A stretch of 64,000 nt of DNA from the NCBI RefSeq assembly GCF_910592395.1, contig NC_088310.1, positions 4,965,501 to 5,029,500 of the forward strand. The letters run 5' to 3'. A program made the translations under genes and the position numbers. Below are positions 1 through 14,925 of the stretch, piece by piece. Position 1 is the first letter of the stretch. The number at the start of each line of letters is the position of its first letter. This DNA comes from Lineus longissimus. Its lineage: Eukaryota > Nemertea > Pilidiophora > Heteronemertea > Lineidae. The notes below the pieces were generated by a model. That model did not search any database, was not told the origin of the DNA, and was given only the letters and a program-made list of their open reading frames with translations.

Positions 1-3000
1 TTGGAATTCAAATCTACGTCGTAGGCGAATACAAGTTCTGTTGTTATTTGTGCACTAAAAGTGGAAGCATGTGTCTGTTAATGGAAAACGTATCAAAGAT
101 TAGTGCAAGCGCGACAATAATAATTACTCCAACAGCTGTTACTAAAAGAACAGAATCACAATACAAGATATTTCCCATCAGTATTCTGAACTTGCTGTCC
201 TTATGACAACCCTGTCATGAAGCCCACAATTCTTTAATCAAAGTTTCTTATGCGATGCTGGCTTAAACTTTGTCAATTGAAAGAACGAAATTCACAATGA
301 CTGCCAAAAGCCTCTATTAACCTTTTTGAATACTTAAGCCGTCATTACAAATATCAACACAGTGAGAAGCCAAATGAGTTGCTAGTTTTTACTTGTCATC
401 TTCAATGCAATGTCTTCTGAAACTAATAAGCTGCACGAACCTAATCAAGAAATCACTACCAGAATGGGTGACAAATTATTTTCGGTTGAATAAAGTTTAA
501 GTTTAGAGATGATGTGAAATACGTCGATTCGTGGAGAAATGAGAATAACACATTTTTCCGTTTCAAAGAGTGGCGTGTGTGTTGAATAACTTTCATTATA
601 CCCTCGATTCAATAGCAGCGTGCATTAAATTTTTAATTGATTTCATGTTCCTTGCTCTTTACTTTGTTGACAATTTTTTAAAAATGAATGAATTTTTCGT
701 GGCGAAAGTAACGATTACGGACTATAAGCCTGGTGTCAAGCTTCACCTCCGCTCAGTGAAATGATATACCCCTTAACCAGGTTAACACCAGGTTATATCC
801 TGGCGTGGGTGGGCCTGCTTGTTCAAACGAGCCAATCACTAACGTACGTCTATCGTTAACTGAACACTAAACATGCTAAACCAGATGAACACCAAGTTAG
901 TGAGAAATTAACGGACCCCGCATAGTGTCATCGCAACCAAATCATATATTGGTGACCAGTAAAGTACAGAACCCTAAAGAGCAGGGCGACACGATTGGAA
1001 ATTAAGTTTGTTTGGAGTGACTAGTTTAAAGAAACCTAATGAATATTGGTTCGACGAAACGCCGGTAACGTTGCTCTCCCGCTTGTGCGTCTGGTAAAGA
1101 AAACAGTATCAATATCAATTTCGTGATATCGAAACAATTTCTTGAAACTGAAAGTTTCTTTTCAATTGCGTACAAACAAGAATCTAGCAACAAATAAGAT
1201 GTTATTTAAAAAACGATTATGTTCGCTGTGATCTTTGAGTTAGGTTCATTATCATTTGGTGATGAACCCAAAACCTACCAAAGGTACTCGAGTTCATTCA
1301 TATACCGCTGACCGCTAATCCTGTCTTACAGGAGGGCTCCTCAAAGCAAGATTCCCAATACCGGCCTTTAATGTAAATTTAACCTGTATCGAGTAATTTG
1401 ATATCAAACTATGAGCAACCAACCTCTTGTATAGGAAGATCATCGCACGGGAAGATTTGATTACGGCTGGCTATAACTGAATGAAAGCGCTTTGATCATT
1501 TTATCATGCAACTGAAGAGCAGGCCTGGATCATATGTCCGCGTATCGGTAGGGTCGGAGAAGGGATGCCCTTCGTGTCAACCACATTCCATTAAGCCGTC
1601 TGAAACTTGAATTCGTTATTCTTTGCCATGCGGCCCGGGTCATCTGTCCCTTGGGGAAAGGAGGACTGATTTATGTATAGGGGGTGCATAGTTGTGTTGC
1701 ATAAGAAAACTGAACGTTTTTTTAAAAGCCAAAAAGCCGGTATTTTTGACGCAGATGATCAGCGACCATTTGCAGAGAAGATGGCTTTTATAGCGCGACA
1801 CCATCTTGTATCGTTGGTGTTCCTGGGGTGTTCTGTCCTACGCTCATTACCTTGTAGCCCGGGATTGTTAATTGAGACAATATTATCCTATAAAGTTGAC
1901 GCCAATGCTCCAAATTCAATATCATTTTACCAGCTTCAACCTGAAATAAATCCTTGTGGAATTTATCAACCGTGCGACTATTGGTTACGCAGACAGAAGA
2001 AAAACCCATGATGGCGTGGAACTTCAGAATAAAAACATTTCACCCGGAAATACTCCCCCTTAGAGTCAATTCTACCCATGGTATTAATCTGTCATGCGTG
2101 AGGTCATATTCCTCAAAGCGCCATAATTCTACACTTTTTTTACTCATATTGTCTTTAAAGGCAAATTATTAATGTGTTTTGTTGCGTTGATGCATGAAGT
2201 TGGCTCCGGGTTTACGAGAGGTTATGAAAGAAGTTGGTGTTACCACGAAACCAAATATCGTCATACCGCATTTTCATATTTGAACTCGTTCTAATGTCAT
2301 TGGAAGAGGATATCATTCTCCCGGGAAAGACGCTGTGGATTTTTCTCATACTCAACCAGAGGCTAACCGACGCTTCTTGTTGTCGTGGTATCATGATGTT
2401 GACCGTAATGACCGGCACATCAGTATGAGTACGTCGATCAGCGTACCAAATATATATTCAGAAATTCTACGAACTGTTCTCTCGATCAGTTATCTGTCTC
2501 GCGGCTATATGGTTCCCCCAATCGGAGGTTACGCTAAGACGAATTCCATCACCTTGTTTACTGGATCACTGCCGGGGCCTGCAGGGCTGCATCTGACCGG
2601 CGAGTAATTGAGCGTATTGTGTGTTCAGGCCCCTATTTACCGATCTTTGTTCCCGCCTTGTCTCAGTGCCCGTGGTGTTGACGAAGATGCCATGAGCCAA
2701 CAACCACAGCTCCAGCAAAAGCCTTGGTCATTTCCTCTGATTGCAGAGGGGTACTGAGGCCCTGGGCTATTGACTCATCAATATCATGGCGACACTCCAT
2801 TCCCGGCCAACGCTTTCCACATGCTTCGTAAAGCAGTGCAATAAGAGCTAAAGAAAGATCCAATGCTGCTTATCGCGCCAAACATTCCATCGACACTTGT
2901 CATCGTTAATGACAAGGTCGGCAAGTGTTCGCCCAGCTCAAAATATATATGTTTAAATGTTTGTCCCTGTTCGAAGTGCTACTGCCCTCTTAAAAAATTT

Positions 3001-6000
3001 ATCTCCATTGGAATCACTTCGGTCATTGATCTGATTCGGTCGTTCTGGATATCACTTCATTAGATGCGGGTGAACTCTTTACTTCTTAGAGGTGTAGGTC
3101 CGTGGTAGGGGTCTAGAGTGACGGTTTTCTCCTAATAAAACCACAAGTTGTATGAAGGGTCAATACTGACGACCGTGTTGTTGGCATGGTATTGTAACTG
3201 TGTGTTACTGCGTTGATTTAGGCGAGATTTACTGCCGAAGTTCTTCATATCGATTATAGAAAAAAAAATTTAAAAACATATCGAGCTAGAGTATAGCCTC
3301 ATTAATCTTACCTGTCGCGGAGTATTGAGATATAAAGAAATTCGTTTCCCTTGACAGTAAGTCAATAAAGGCACGTTCAGAATTCTGCACTACCAATTCC
3401 GCATAGGACACAGTAGCTCAGCCTTCGAGGTAAAATCTGGGTTGTGACCGATTATTTATGTGTTGGAATAATTCATCACTCACTCTGTCAATCAAATCGA
3501 AATTTTAAAAAAGCTTACGGCTTTATAGTCTATCTGATGCAGATGCATCCTATGTGGCGTCGCCAATTATCTGCTGTGATTTTACCATTAAGTGTTTATT
3601 CTTTTCACAACCACAATCATGCAGTGGTCATAAGGTAGGAATGCAATAGAAGCGAGGGACTTCATTGGTAATGTAATCAAAAGGACTTTCCAAGAAATCA
3701 TATCTTCACGCAAGGCGTCGACGTAACATATCATACTCGAGTCGTATAGTAAATATCTAAATGAGGATTTGGCCGGTTTGGGTTGGACTTGGTTGGACTC
3801 CGTCGCCTCGCGAATGGATAATCAGAATCAGGATTTCTGTCGTCGAATGCTGGCTTGAATGAAGCAGCCGACATAGTCTTGTTTTCTTTCTTTCTGTACT
3901 GCAACTGCATATCCAAGGAACTATTCATTAACGTAAAATGTACGCCCATTGCAGTTGTTGGGCATGATGTGTCTGTCTTAAAAATATATCTATATTCTCC
4001 TCTTGTGTCTATCCGCCGGATCCTCGAATGACCGATTTCAGATTCGCCACGCCTCTTGCCATATGTATGACCAAGGCGTATGCTCTTCTTGCTTGTATCA
4101 TTTTATCTGATTAATGACCAGCGTAATGAGCCGAGGGCTAATCGTATCAGTTTTATTGTCTGGACCTCACGCCTAAAGGAACACGAATGTAGAAACTGTA
4201 CATATAATACTGGATCACATCATCTTAAAATACTAAAGAAGTAATTACGAAGCATTTAGATGTTGTATCCGGTTACACATGCGAATACCAGACGCTGCCC
4301 CGGTACTCAACCATGCGCAAAATTATATAACCGGACATAAAATTTGGGAATGCTGTATAGTTCCAACTTTTGCTGATCGTGGCGCTAATTCAGAGTCCCA
4401 ACAGGACTCATCGAAGGACAATGCCTGTAAACAATCATCAGAATAAAGTTTGAAACTACATGTAGTTCGACAAATTTGATAAAGTGACGGGGATGGCAAG
4501 GAAGGGTGTGAGCATTTCCATCGCCAAAGTGAGCAGACAAATGGATGCTAAAGGAATTGCGTAGTGGCACCGTACCACTTTGTGTTGTTTGATGTGATTT
4601 CCATTACCAACATGGCTAATGATTCGCATATACCACGCAACACATTTGTCTTTTAATGCCCCTTCTTAAAAGAGACCAGCTACAGTACCAAAAGTACCAT
4701 TCTCAGAGTTGCCCGGTGGACCTATAGCTCCCAAACGGACTATTTTGTTCTGATTATTTTCTGATGGGATGTCACGACCACTCCAGGGTCATCAGCCAAG
4801 GCCATTCTTAATTGTGCCAATCGCAGCTTTCTCTCTGGGCTGAAATCGGACTCGAGATAAGAAGCGCGGTGGGTAATTTAAGAGATTTTCTCATCGTAAG
4901 GTGAATGGAGCCCCATTGATTACGGTATCAAATTGTTGTCTTGGGCAACATTGAATGCAGAAGGGAATATTCCACTTACGGTGCCGTCACCAGCAGAATG
5001 GCCTCAAACATGTCACTTTGATTGCAAGACCTTAGATTGGGCGCAGCTATTTGTTTGGATATGTAAGAAATCTACGGTGTTGGGTTGCACCTCCTTGACA
5101 GCCTAAGGAGCAGTTGCGTTAATTACATGTAATAACACACATCATATAATTGTTTTTCTGAATTGACAAGCCTGCGTGGTATAGGCCTACCGGTACGTAC
5201 ATGTAGAATATCCCACCCCTTACATATTGTACTTGACAAGTGGCCGCAATGGCCAAATTGGCATCTCTTTTCCTTTTTCGTTGAATTCTTAAAAAATACA
5301 TTTCTTTTTAGAATTTTTGCCTCCAGCGCTCGCTGGCAAAGAGTGCTGCATTTGGTTACTACAATGTACTATCGTGTCTATGTATCGATGCACGCTTTGA
5401 GCCAGCTCAATAAAAAATCACAATTTAGCAGCATTTTGGGGCATTAAGAATTATCAAACGAAATGTATTTTTCTCGGAGCAGGAGAAATGAGATTACACT
5501 TCAACACTACGTCTTGCTTTTTGAAATTCGACAAAGAATAAAGGAATAAAATCCCATTCTGGCGATAGCACTCCGTTGTGAGCTAAATAGGAGTATTATG
5601 ATGGTAAATCAGAAGAAGAACGTTTTATTTAGAGTCGTCTGCTAATCATTTGAGGTTTTAGTCCAAATGATTCATAATTCGTTCTGCTGCAAAATGCATT
5701 CTTGGCAATGTTGTTACTTTCTTCTTTAAAAGAAGCGTTGTCTTAGCCTCTATCGATTGACGATAACATAAAATACACCAAATAACAGGTAGTTAAGAAA
5801 GAACCCACTGGCACTAAATGTCGTGAAAAACCTGAATTTGTCATGAGGTAAAATTTACCGTATATGCTTTGTTACTAATTCCCAGCGGAGCACATTGAAA
5901 TCAGTTGCACTGGGACGATCCCGGCCTTTTATACAAGTAGCACTATCTCGGGAGCATTCTACTCTAAAAATTAAACTTGAATCCAACTGTGTTTTAATAG

Positions 6001-9000
6001 CTAATTTTCCAATTAGATTAGTTGGACGACTCGGAATCGCTGTGACACTTTAATTAGTTCGCGCACTAATCAAAGTTAATGCAGAGCAGATTAATTGGAA
6101 TTTAATGGCGTCTTAAAAACTATTAAATCCGTTGAATCAGTGTCCTTGTTGGTTATCCTGTGGCGTGTATTGAGAATCAAGTTTCAGGGACAGTTCTCTA
6201 AATTTTCTATTCCTGATAAACGCTGTAGTCATCGACGTTTTTCGAGATAACGTTGGTTCTATGAGCGTCTAGTGACGAATTCCCGCGACGTGGCTCACTG
6301 CATGCTGTACAACAGAGCGCCAACAAACCGTCAACAAATAAATGTAGCCCGGGTATCTCTAATTTTCATGGTCGTTTTGCTGACGACGACGATTTATGTA
6401 GCTGTTTCAGTTTTAAAAGGATGAAACATTTTAAAAGCTTTATGGTGGGCGAACGCACAAAAGAGAGCGTTCTTTACAACAAGGAAGGTAACTTGTCACT
6501 GCCTTCCTCTTAAATCTGATATGATCCTCAGTCCTTTGTGGCCTCCCCAACGCACTTGTCAAAGGGAAGATTTCAACCCAGCTCGACTAACATCAGAGTT
6601 TCTCACACGGGAGCAAACACTTGACTCCCCGCCGAGTCATCGGATTTCAATTCAAACAAACACCAAAGGATATCGTTATCCATTTTGAGGGCTCCTTATC
6701 AAAGGAAGTTCGAATTACACGACAACTTGACGTGAAGTCGAAGTGTCGAGTTTTAGTGACGATCGTTAGATTCTATAGTGCTACTTGTGAGTACTCTAAG
6801 GCTGTTGCTTCCACTGTTTTGACATTTTCATTCTGACTCATTCATTCTGATGGTCGCCTCAGTGTTGGATATTTTGGTATGAATTCAATGCAGTTGAAAA
6901 TGCACACGAGGAACCAAAGCGAGGGAGCCGTCTCAGTGATGCTTAGTTAAGATAGAGAGGATCAGGATGTAAACTTTGGGAGTACCGCAGAATGTTGTAA
7001 GGTTGAACCTGCGACCAAAGATGCATAAGCAAAAACTAAAATGATCACTGCCAATACAGGCCACTACAGACAGTGGAAAGGTACTACAGTGCAGCCCCCA
7101 GACGAAGGCAACATGCGTTTATAAGACAAATAAAGCTCTTTGTTATCCGTTCTGTGTCAGCCAGAAGTAGCACAATTTTCGTTATGCCTGAGACTTTCTT
7201 TTATCTTGGATGGACTCTAAAAACAAAGCTGCCAGTACCCACCTACCGGCTATCGTCTAATTTCCCTAGCTGGCCTTGCCAATATCAGACATCGTTGTAA
7301 ATAGCAGGACTCGTCTGAAGATGATATTATCTGTCAATATTCCTATGCCTGGTCAGATCTACACGCTCACTGCATGGTCTCATATTTTTTTCACTGGTTT
7401 CTTTGCCCGGAACTTTTCATACGTGACCAAGTAACCAGCAACTCACCCCGACGACATTTTTTATTTATTACTATAGCCTTGTCGCGTGGTTGGCAGATGT
7501 AAAGGAAAACAACCGGATCCACACACTTTGGCAATTTCACGACAATGATATAATCGTAAAGGCACCTGTTTGCTAGAAGTGTGGTGTGAACTGCGCCCAT
7601 ATTAGCGAAGGGATAGGTGACAAAGCCGACACCCCTCCAACACTCCCGTGTTTGCACCTTACTTCATCACATCCAAGAAGAGTTTCCCTTTTCAATTCAA
7701 TAGTCCTGTTCCTTGTCTCATCCGAAATCGAATGCCAATCGTTGATATCAACATCTGTTAAATGTTTTAATGCAATGCGCTGGTGTGTCATCAGTAATAG
7801 CTAACAATGATCGTATCCGAGAGTACATGTATCACTTTCGAAGATGATAACCTACTTGTGAAACATTCGGTATCAGAATGTGCAATATCTAATGGGAAGT
7901 TGTTCAAACTGTTGTATGAGAGCATTAAGGTTCATATAGTAATTGGTGGCATGTTACAAATCTTTATCTACGCCCTTGGACTATATCTACTTGTTAAGAC
8001 AACCAATTCTCCCAAGCACAAATTGTCTTCACCAAATTCGGATTGTGGACGATATCTTTTTTTTCAACTATATAGGATTGATACTGACTTAACGGTTTGG
8101 CAAATTTCTGTTGGTGCTGTCCATGCGCGAAAGGAACACACTCAAAAAATCCTAATTCAAGACGCCAGCTCCACGATCGAATGCCTTTCACTTCAATACA
8201 GCGGCGGTGTCGATATCTTCATCGTAAACTGACCGATAATGTCAACTGTATAATTCGATAATCGAGAAAACAATGCTCCAATAGCAGTATTTTTTCTCAA
8301 TAAGCGTTCTCTGCTTCGTTCCAAACTACAAAACATGTTTAAACAGATCGTTTCCCACTTGTCCGAGAATGCAGAAATTGCATTTGGTCTCGTTGCTACG
8401 CGCCTCCAGGTTAAAAACACAATTCTCCAATTGGATTGAATAAAATACGGGTCGGTGAATGAGAAGCAAAACATGAAAAAAATGTACAGGCATCTAATGC
8501 GATTGTGAGGGAAGAAAGCAATATCGTGAATTCACCGAAGAATTTCTGCTAGCGCTTTTTCCTGAACAAAGGCTTTTGACGGTAATCACCTCACTTCTTA
8601 TTCTACATCGAGGATCATTGGTTTCCAAGGCTTTAACGCACAATGACCCTTCCTTCGTGACGATCGACGTACAGCAATTGTTATCGCCGTGATTCTGGCA
8701 ATTAAGTGACTAATAACTACAGCTGTGGCAATGGTGAGATTCTCCGCGAATGTATTAGTTGGATTTGGGATGGTCTCTTAAGGAAATGGAGCTTGGGCCT
8801 CTTCTGATAATGTCTGAGGTCGTGCCTACTAATTGCCACTGTCGTAACCTTGCATCGAATGGTATACTTTTATTTGTAAAGATGCTACGATGTATATGAA
8901 TTCGTTCGTAGTGATTATTGTGTAATGCTGCTAGTCATTTAAGCTAATTATGTAGTTTCTGCCTCTCCCATAATATAGAATAATATATAATTGTTTTTGC

Positions 9001-12000
9001 ACTATGCGTGCGGATAAGGTCATGGGTTTAGTTTTCGAAGAGCAGTATTCATTTCGGTGGTCGGAGTGAACACGATTTTGTTCATTGCGAACTTCTACTT
9101 TGAGTGCTTTGAATGCATTCCCACTCACTGGTACATTTTGGTTTAGGATTAGATTTCTTATCACCTCTCCTTCCTGATCGGATTTTCGTCCTGAATAGTT
9201 GAATCATGTTTTTGTCAGTGCGTCTGCAACATCAAAGAATCGCTGGCTATTAATACTTGTTATATTACAAGAGATTATATAACTTAGAAACGTCCTCAAA
9301 CTGGCATCCATGTTTCTTTCATGGCCGAACAAAAATGGTGGTCTGTCTGCCTCGGATGTAGAAGGAGATCAAAGTACAACAGGAAGCGAAAATATTTGAA
9401 TTCATTTCTTTACTCATGTCAGTGGCTTGGTATGAAAAGGCAACATTTGAGCAAAAAAAATGTTGTACCCAGTAATTTATCTATTTGTTTTTTTAGCGTG
9501 TCTGTGTCCCTTAGATAAAGAGGCACAGTAGGAAATTAATTGGTGCTTGCCAGGTGAAAAAAAAGCACAGCTGATAGTGAACTGGGTCTGATTTGAAGTA
9601 CACAGGCATGCACGTGAAAAGTGCTGATGTACGTCCAAATAGTAAAGACACCTAATTCCCGTAGCAGAAAAAAATGATGATGCTTTCATTTGAAACGTGC
9701 AAGTAAAGCACATCAGTGAACAAATTTTGATTGTTTGTAACAGTACTTCTAGCATTTGATGATTAAAATCATTAAATGGTTGAATTTTTGATCGACACAA
9801 AGATCCCATCGCCAATTTAATAATCAAGGCGAAAATCCACATAGAATGAAGTGGCACTCGACAGTCATGCAAGGTTGTTTTCCTCAAAGCTGTCGATGCC
9901 CACGCGCCGAGAGATTTATGCGGTGATTTGTTTTTCTTTTCTATTAATTCTATCCCTAAGCACCCGCCGAATTACTGCATTAGCACGATCTTTCTCTTGT
10001 TGTTGGTGTTCGCTTTTTGCAAGATGAAATGAAAATAACATGTTAAGATAATTTTCACATGATTTATCATGTAGCTCCTTTCTACAAACTCACTTCCTCA
10101 TGCTCAAGTACAATAAAGAGTTGCTTTTGACACAATTTAGCGATGCCTAAGCCATATACATCATATGTGCATTTATCTTCCGCTCTCTTGTATAAATTTG
10201 TCGTGTCCAAATATTCATTCATCATCTGGTATTTCTGAAAACGCATGGTTTATGTATTTGTTGTGCTGGTAAGGGAGATTTTCTATGAAACACGAAAAAG
10301 AAGCAATTCTAAGGGAAAAAGAAACATCGGAGTCATGACGGACTAACTGCCTTGATTAAATATACTTCGTATCTTGGTCTTGGCATTCCAGGTCAAAACA
10401 TAAAGGCGATAACAGACCATGGACCATGCACAGACCATATTGTCAGCATGGTCTTTGCCATGTCGACCAAAAAACACCAGGTCCACGATAAGTAATTGCC
10501 AACTGTGACCTATTCGTTGGACAGAGAAAGAAACTCGTACAAAGGAACGTCTCTTTTTCCAAGTGGGTCGCGACGAAAGAAACAAGGCAATGCTTTAGCT
10601 GCAGATATTGCAAATTGTCAGCGCCGGAAAAAACGACAGTTTAGTGTACCATTGCGCTATTAAGCATGCTGCTCAACAGGTCTAATCTGTGTTTTAGCGC
10701 AGCGCATCTGCGAAAATAGATGCCAAAGAAGCGGAATATCTGATTTTTCTTTCGATTACTAAAGTTAAAAGGGAGAGGAGAAAAGAAATTGTGTCTTCTG
10801 AATTTGTGGTCGCGCACCATGAATTTGGGGTGGGAACTGTGTCTGATGCTCAGCCATTTTCAAGTCATCTTTCGCATTTTTCTCTCTGCACTACAATGTA
10901 TGACAGCATTATCAATCCTTGTGTAACATCTTTAGGCACTCAGATAAAGTCGTGACAGACAACTAATCGTTCCTATAACACAAGTCACGATGAAAAACAT
11001 CTGTTTGCAGAAGGAAGGAATGCTCACTTTCTCTGCTGGTTATATTGCCAGTGCCATTTTGTTGGCATAACCCCCCCCCCCTCTTTATTATATCTCAGCA
11101 TTGTGATCTGATAAAGAGAAATATCTTACAAAAATACTTTAGACATACATAGCATATTTACCTCTCCAAGTGATTGTGTTTACCCTGAAGCTAACTTATC
11201 GGAGATGGCGCGAAAGAAATAAACGATATTTATATCCTATCAAGTCACCACAAAAGCCAGCACAAGCTTGAGTGTTTTTCAGAGAAAGGTTCGGAAAAAG
11301 GAATTGGCCTATCTGTAAGGCTGTTTTTGTAAACACGGAAAAAGGGTTTGTCTATAAGGAAACGACGCTTTTTGTACCAAAATGACAAAGATATCGTTAG
11401 TATTTACCATCTAAGTCCAGATAAGACTCGTGATTGACATTTCTTTTTGCGGTGAGCTGAGACACGCGTTGTCTCCAATGAAGACGATCAGGCAAGAAAA
11501 ACTCAAACATGCAGTTGAGCATATGTTATCCTCATTGATAAGAGCGCCAACATTGATTTGGTACTTCTTCCCGCAAATCGGGAAAGACAAGACGACCACG
11601 AATGTATGCAATTTGAAGACAACGCTCGCTTTGCCAATATTTGCTTGAAGATGGCTTTGCCTTCTTCGACATTACTCGATCTACCCGCCAGCAATCAGGC
11701 TAACAAGCCATATTCCGTAACTGAATATCGATAAAGATCAGTTACAAATATTTGTCAACTTCTAGCGTCTCTTGATTTAGTACCTAATCCAGGCGGAATA
11801 CCTTCATCCCGCGTGGTGTAATTCATTTGCAATCTTGGCTTCATGCGCGGCTTTAGCTCCAGCATGACTTTGTCATTGAATAATTTCGTCAGGAGACGAC
11901 GCATTTCCTTTAAATAAATGGGCAATTAACAAGCTGGTGGAAATCCACCGAGTCCCAGTTTTATTGCTTTTGCTATTTTTCTACGAGTTGTTTTATACTT

Positions 12001-14825
12001 TTTTCGCTGAATGTTAGAAGGTGCCTTCTGCACAATCCGCGAATTGACAATCTAACTGCACGTTTTATAGACTACGACGTGGTTTGTACATATAGCTCAA
12101 GGGCCTGGGCTATTCCACGTCCTTGGTAGCTAAATGATAATGAGTCCTTCAAATGTTTTTCATCAACACTTGCTCATTACAGAATTGTAACACTTTCAGA
12201 TACAAAAAAGTCGCGCCTTTAGTGTTCTATGCCGTAGCCAGGCGATAGTAAGAATATACTCGATTAGTAGTTGTGTCCTTAAATATGTGAATACCAAGTA
12301 CATTATATCAGCTGTCTAATAGAGTATAAGCTAGTTTAGGTATATGTTACCAAGAATGAATTAAGACTAGTCTTATTTATTGGTCTGAAAGCTCCCTTAT
12401 CCTTCTCAATACGATTCCAATATTTCTGTTCCCACGTGTACCTACAGTATGAACTCATACAGACTTTGACGACCAGACGATGATGCGACTGTAGCATTAT
12501 TGCGTGCTACCAGCTCCTTTCAATGCTGTAGGGGTATACTTGCACTAGGATATAATGGTACCCCTTTACCCTGTCTGACTGTGCCGGTATTTTGTATATT
12601 AGCGTATTGGTGTAAATTGGATATTAATTACCTCTACGACATGATCGACCTCGCCGATATTTAGCTCTGAGACAGCAGCACCTCCCGCAACTCACACCAA
12701 TGCACTCTCGCTCTGTCGCTCTCAGCTGAACATACATAATTGTGGCGGACTAATTTCATCCAAGCCATTACTCCTACTAATCTAAGGATATTTTGATTGT
12801 CCTTATGGCATGGATCACGGCGTCAAATTAGATTAGAGAATTGGGGCAGGTGTTCGAACATGATAATTCGATCCGCTGTGCCTTCATTAGCAATTCGAAG
12901 CAGGAACAGTGTCAGTCAGTACCACCCCAATGACTTGTAAGACTGAGACACGGAATGTTCAAGGTAACAAGCAGGTACGATGTCATTGGCAATGAAAAAA
13001 AATAAGATAAGTAGTGAAATGCACATTTTTGAGATATTGTGTACTAATGTATTCGATGACTTCACCTGAACACTTTACATAATATCTTGGAGTGACCGTA
13101 CTGGAATTGATTCCTCGTTTTGTCATCAAATCGAAATGTATACCTCCTCCTTCTCCTCCATGGCTCGTGTCCACATGACAGAAGAAATTAACCCATAGCG
13201 ATGTTTTAAGTACAGAACACCAAATACCTTTTTAGCTCGCGGGTGTAATTAGCCAAACAGCAGATAGTAACTTCAAGGAATGTTGTCTTTAATTAGCATT
13301 GTATATGAATACCAAAACACGACTTCGTGCTTTCCGGCTCAATATCATTTCATCATGATAAAACAAATTAGATGCCATTGACTCTGTACATCCTTGATCA
13401 AAGGGGACTTCGTTAAAAAGTAATTAGCACGAATTTTCTTGCTGTGCTGATTTAACTGTCTAAAAAACCGATGTACTGCAGGTACGTGTTTGATCAACTC
13501 GAAAGAAAGGATATCGGAAATTTTCTGTTCTGGAATTCGGGTTGGTATTTAGCAAGATATCAAGGATTTGTCAGTCAAAACATAGAACTAAAATTACTGG
13601 ACCGAATCGAGATATCTTTGACTAATTTTTCCTCTATCCTTTTGGGCCACCCTGTATGTATAGACACGACAGAGTTTTTCCCCCAATGTATCAGAATGAT
13701 TCCCTTCCTTTCTCTATTTAACGGGTACATGCAAGATATAGGCCTACCAGTGTAATTTGCCTTTAGAAGTTTGATATCTTGAAATGTATTGAAAGTAACC
13801 TAACAATGATTAGCATTCAACTATTCAGCAAGGTAATGGTTATATTCCAGGAATCTTGTCCTGATGTTCACTGAGTTATAAATGCCGCACTGCAATATGA
13901 TCGTATAATGTCTTCCGCGTGAAAGGTAACCCGACGATTTAATCACACCCATCAGAAATAGCATGAAACGTAATCAAATGATGGTTAATTAAAGGTGGTA
14001 TCTGTGTCAATATGGCAAGCTAATGACTCTATATCCATTTGCCCACGTAATATTGATCACCATTGTTAAAGAGGCCGTGCATCATTTACGGCCCCAATTC
14101 CTGCTTCAACTTTGCGAGTGACATACAGTCGTGTCTGACAACAGTCGTGTCGATTCAACTGAACTTGCTAACGCGTTCACACTGATAAACTACGTGCAAT
14201 GATATTTTAAATTCCGGATCGACCCAGTTCGTAAGGCAAAAAATAACAAACTTTAGCCGTATTCCAAGTCGTAGTGATTGTGATCTACGACTTGGATAAC
14301 GACGTTGTGATATGCATGTTACATGTATGCACGTGTCGAATTTGGAATTATTGTAATGATGCTGGTGGAATAGCAAAATGAAAATAAAACGTTCTTCACT
14401 TTACTGGTAACTGTAATTGCAATCATTACCTGAGACTGAGATGACGAAGTTCATGTAACTGTTACCAAAAAAAATATCTGCAAGGTTAGCATAAACGAAA
14501 TGTCTGGAATGCAATCGTTGTAATTTCCAGCAAATTATATCTCTCATCGCAGCACACAGCTTACAGTCATTTCAAAGGAGGTGATAGTTATGCAACGACG
14601 CATGGATTTATCTGTGCATCTACAAATTCATATGAAATGTGTTATCGTTATATGAATTTCTGAAGCACCTTAAAAATATGTTTAAAACAAAGGCCCGGGT
14701 GGGATGAGTTTTATCTTGGGCCTTAAGTTCATGATATACCATTCAAGACATTTGATCACTCATCATGAACACCCCAACTCAAATAAAAATCGTTAGCAGA
14801 CAAAATTTCATCAATTCTCTGCTGC
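1..14825. other. Gene-poor AT-rich stretch
   Basis: I see no gene I can support here. Open frames are short, mostly under 100 codons, and carry no recognisable domain or flanking splice signals. The patch at about 2,200-2,870 is more coding-like than its surroundings (see separate entry). There is an 11-base C run at 11,071-11,081 and several copies of TACATGTA (for example near 4,451, 5,115, 5,198, 7,824 and 14,319). Two copies of the 11-mer ACAGTCGTGTC stand at 14,125 and 14,141. No tRNA, rRNA or intact transposon ORF was seen. Confidence 0.6.
2200..2870. other. Weakly coding-like patch, unidentified
   Basis: Two opposed open frames (+ 2,335-2,607 and - 2,663-2,863) have a balanced amino-acid composition and higher GC than the surrounding DNA. 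Neither has a domain I recognise, and I found no convincing pair of splice sites. It could be a decayed gene or transposon fragment, or chance. No function is proposed. Confidence 0.15.
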
Positions 14826-14925
14826 AATCACCCAAGGCATGCATACAAGTACCGATGTCGCACCCAATACTAAATAATCACCCAAGGCATACATACAAGT
14901 ACCGATGTCGCACCCAATACTAAAT
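14826..14925. repeat. Tandem duplication, 2 x 50 bp
   Basis: A 50-base unit beginning AATCACCCAAGGCAT is followed directly by a second copy. The two differ at one position (GCATGC versus GCATAC). The near identity indicates a recent local duplication in noncoding DNA. Confidence 0.95.

Noticed and set aside
7807-8232. 141-codon plus-strand open frame
   Set aside because: No domain, no splice context and mixed composition. A frame of this length is expected by chance in 64 kb of six-frame reading.
9477-9887. 136-codon minus-strand open frame
   Set aside because: Cys/Phe/Ser-rich composition typical of AT-rich noncoding DNA, with no recognisable family.
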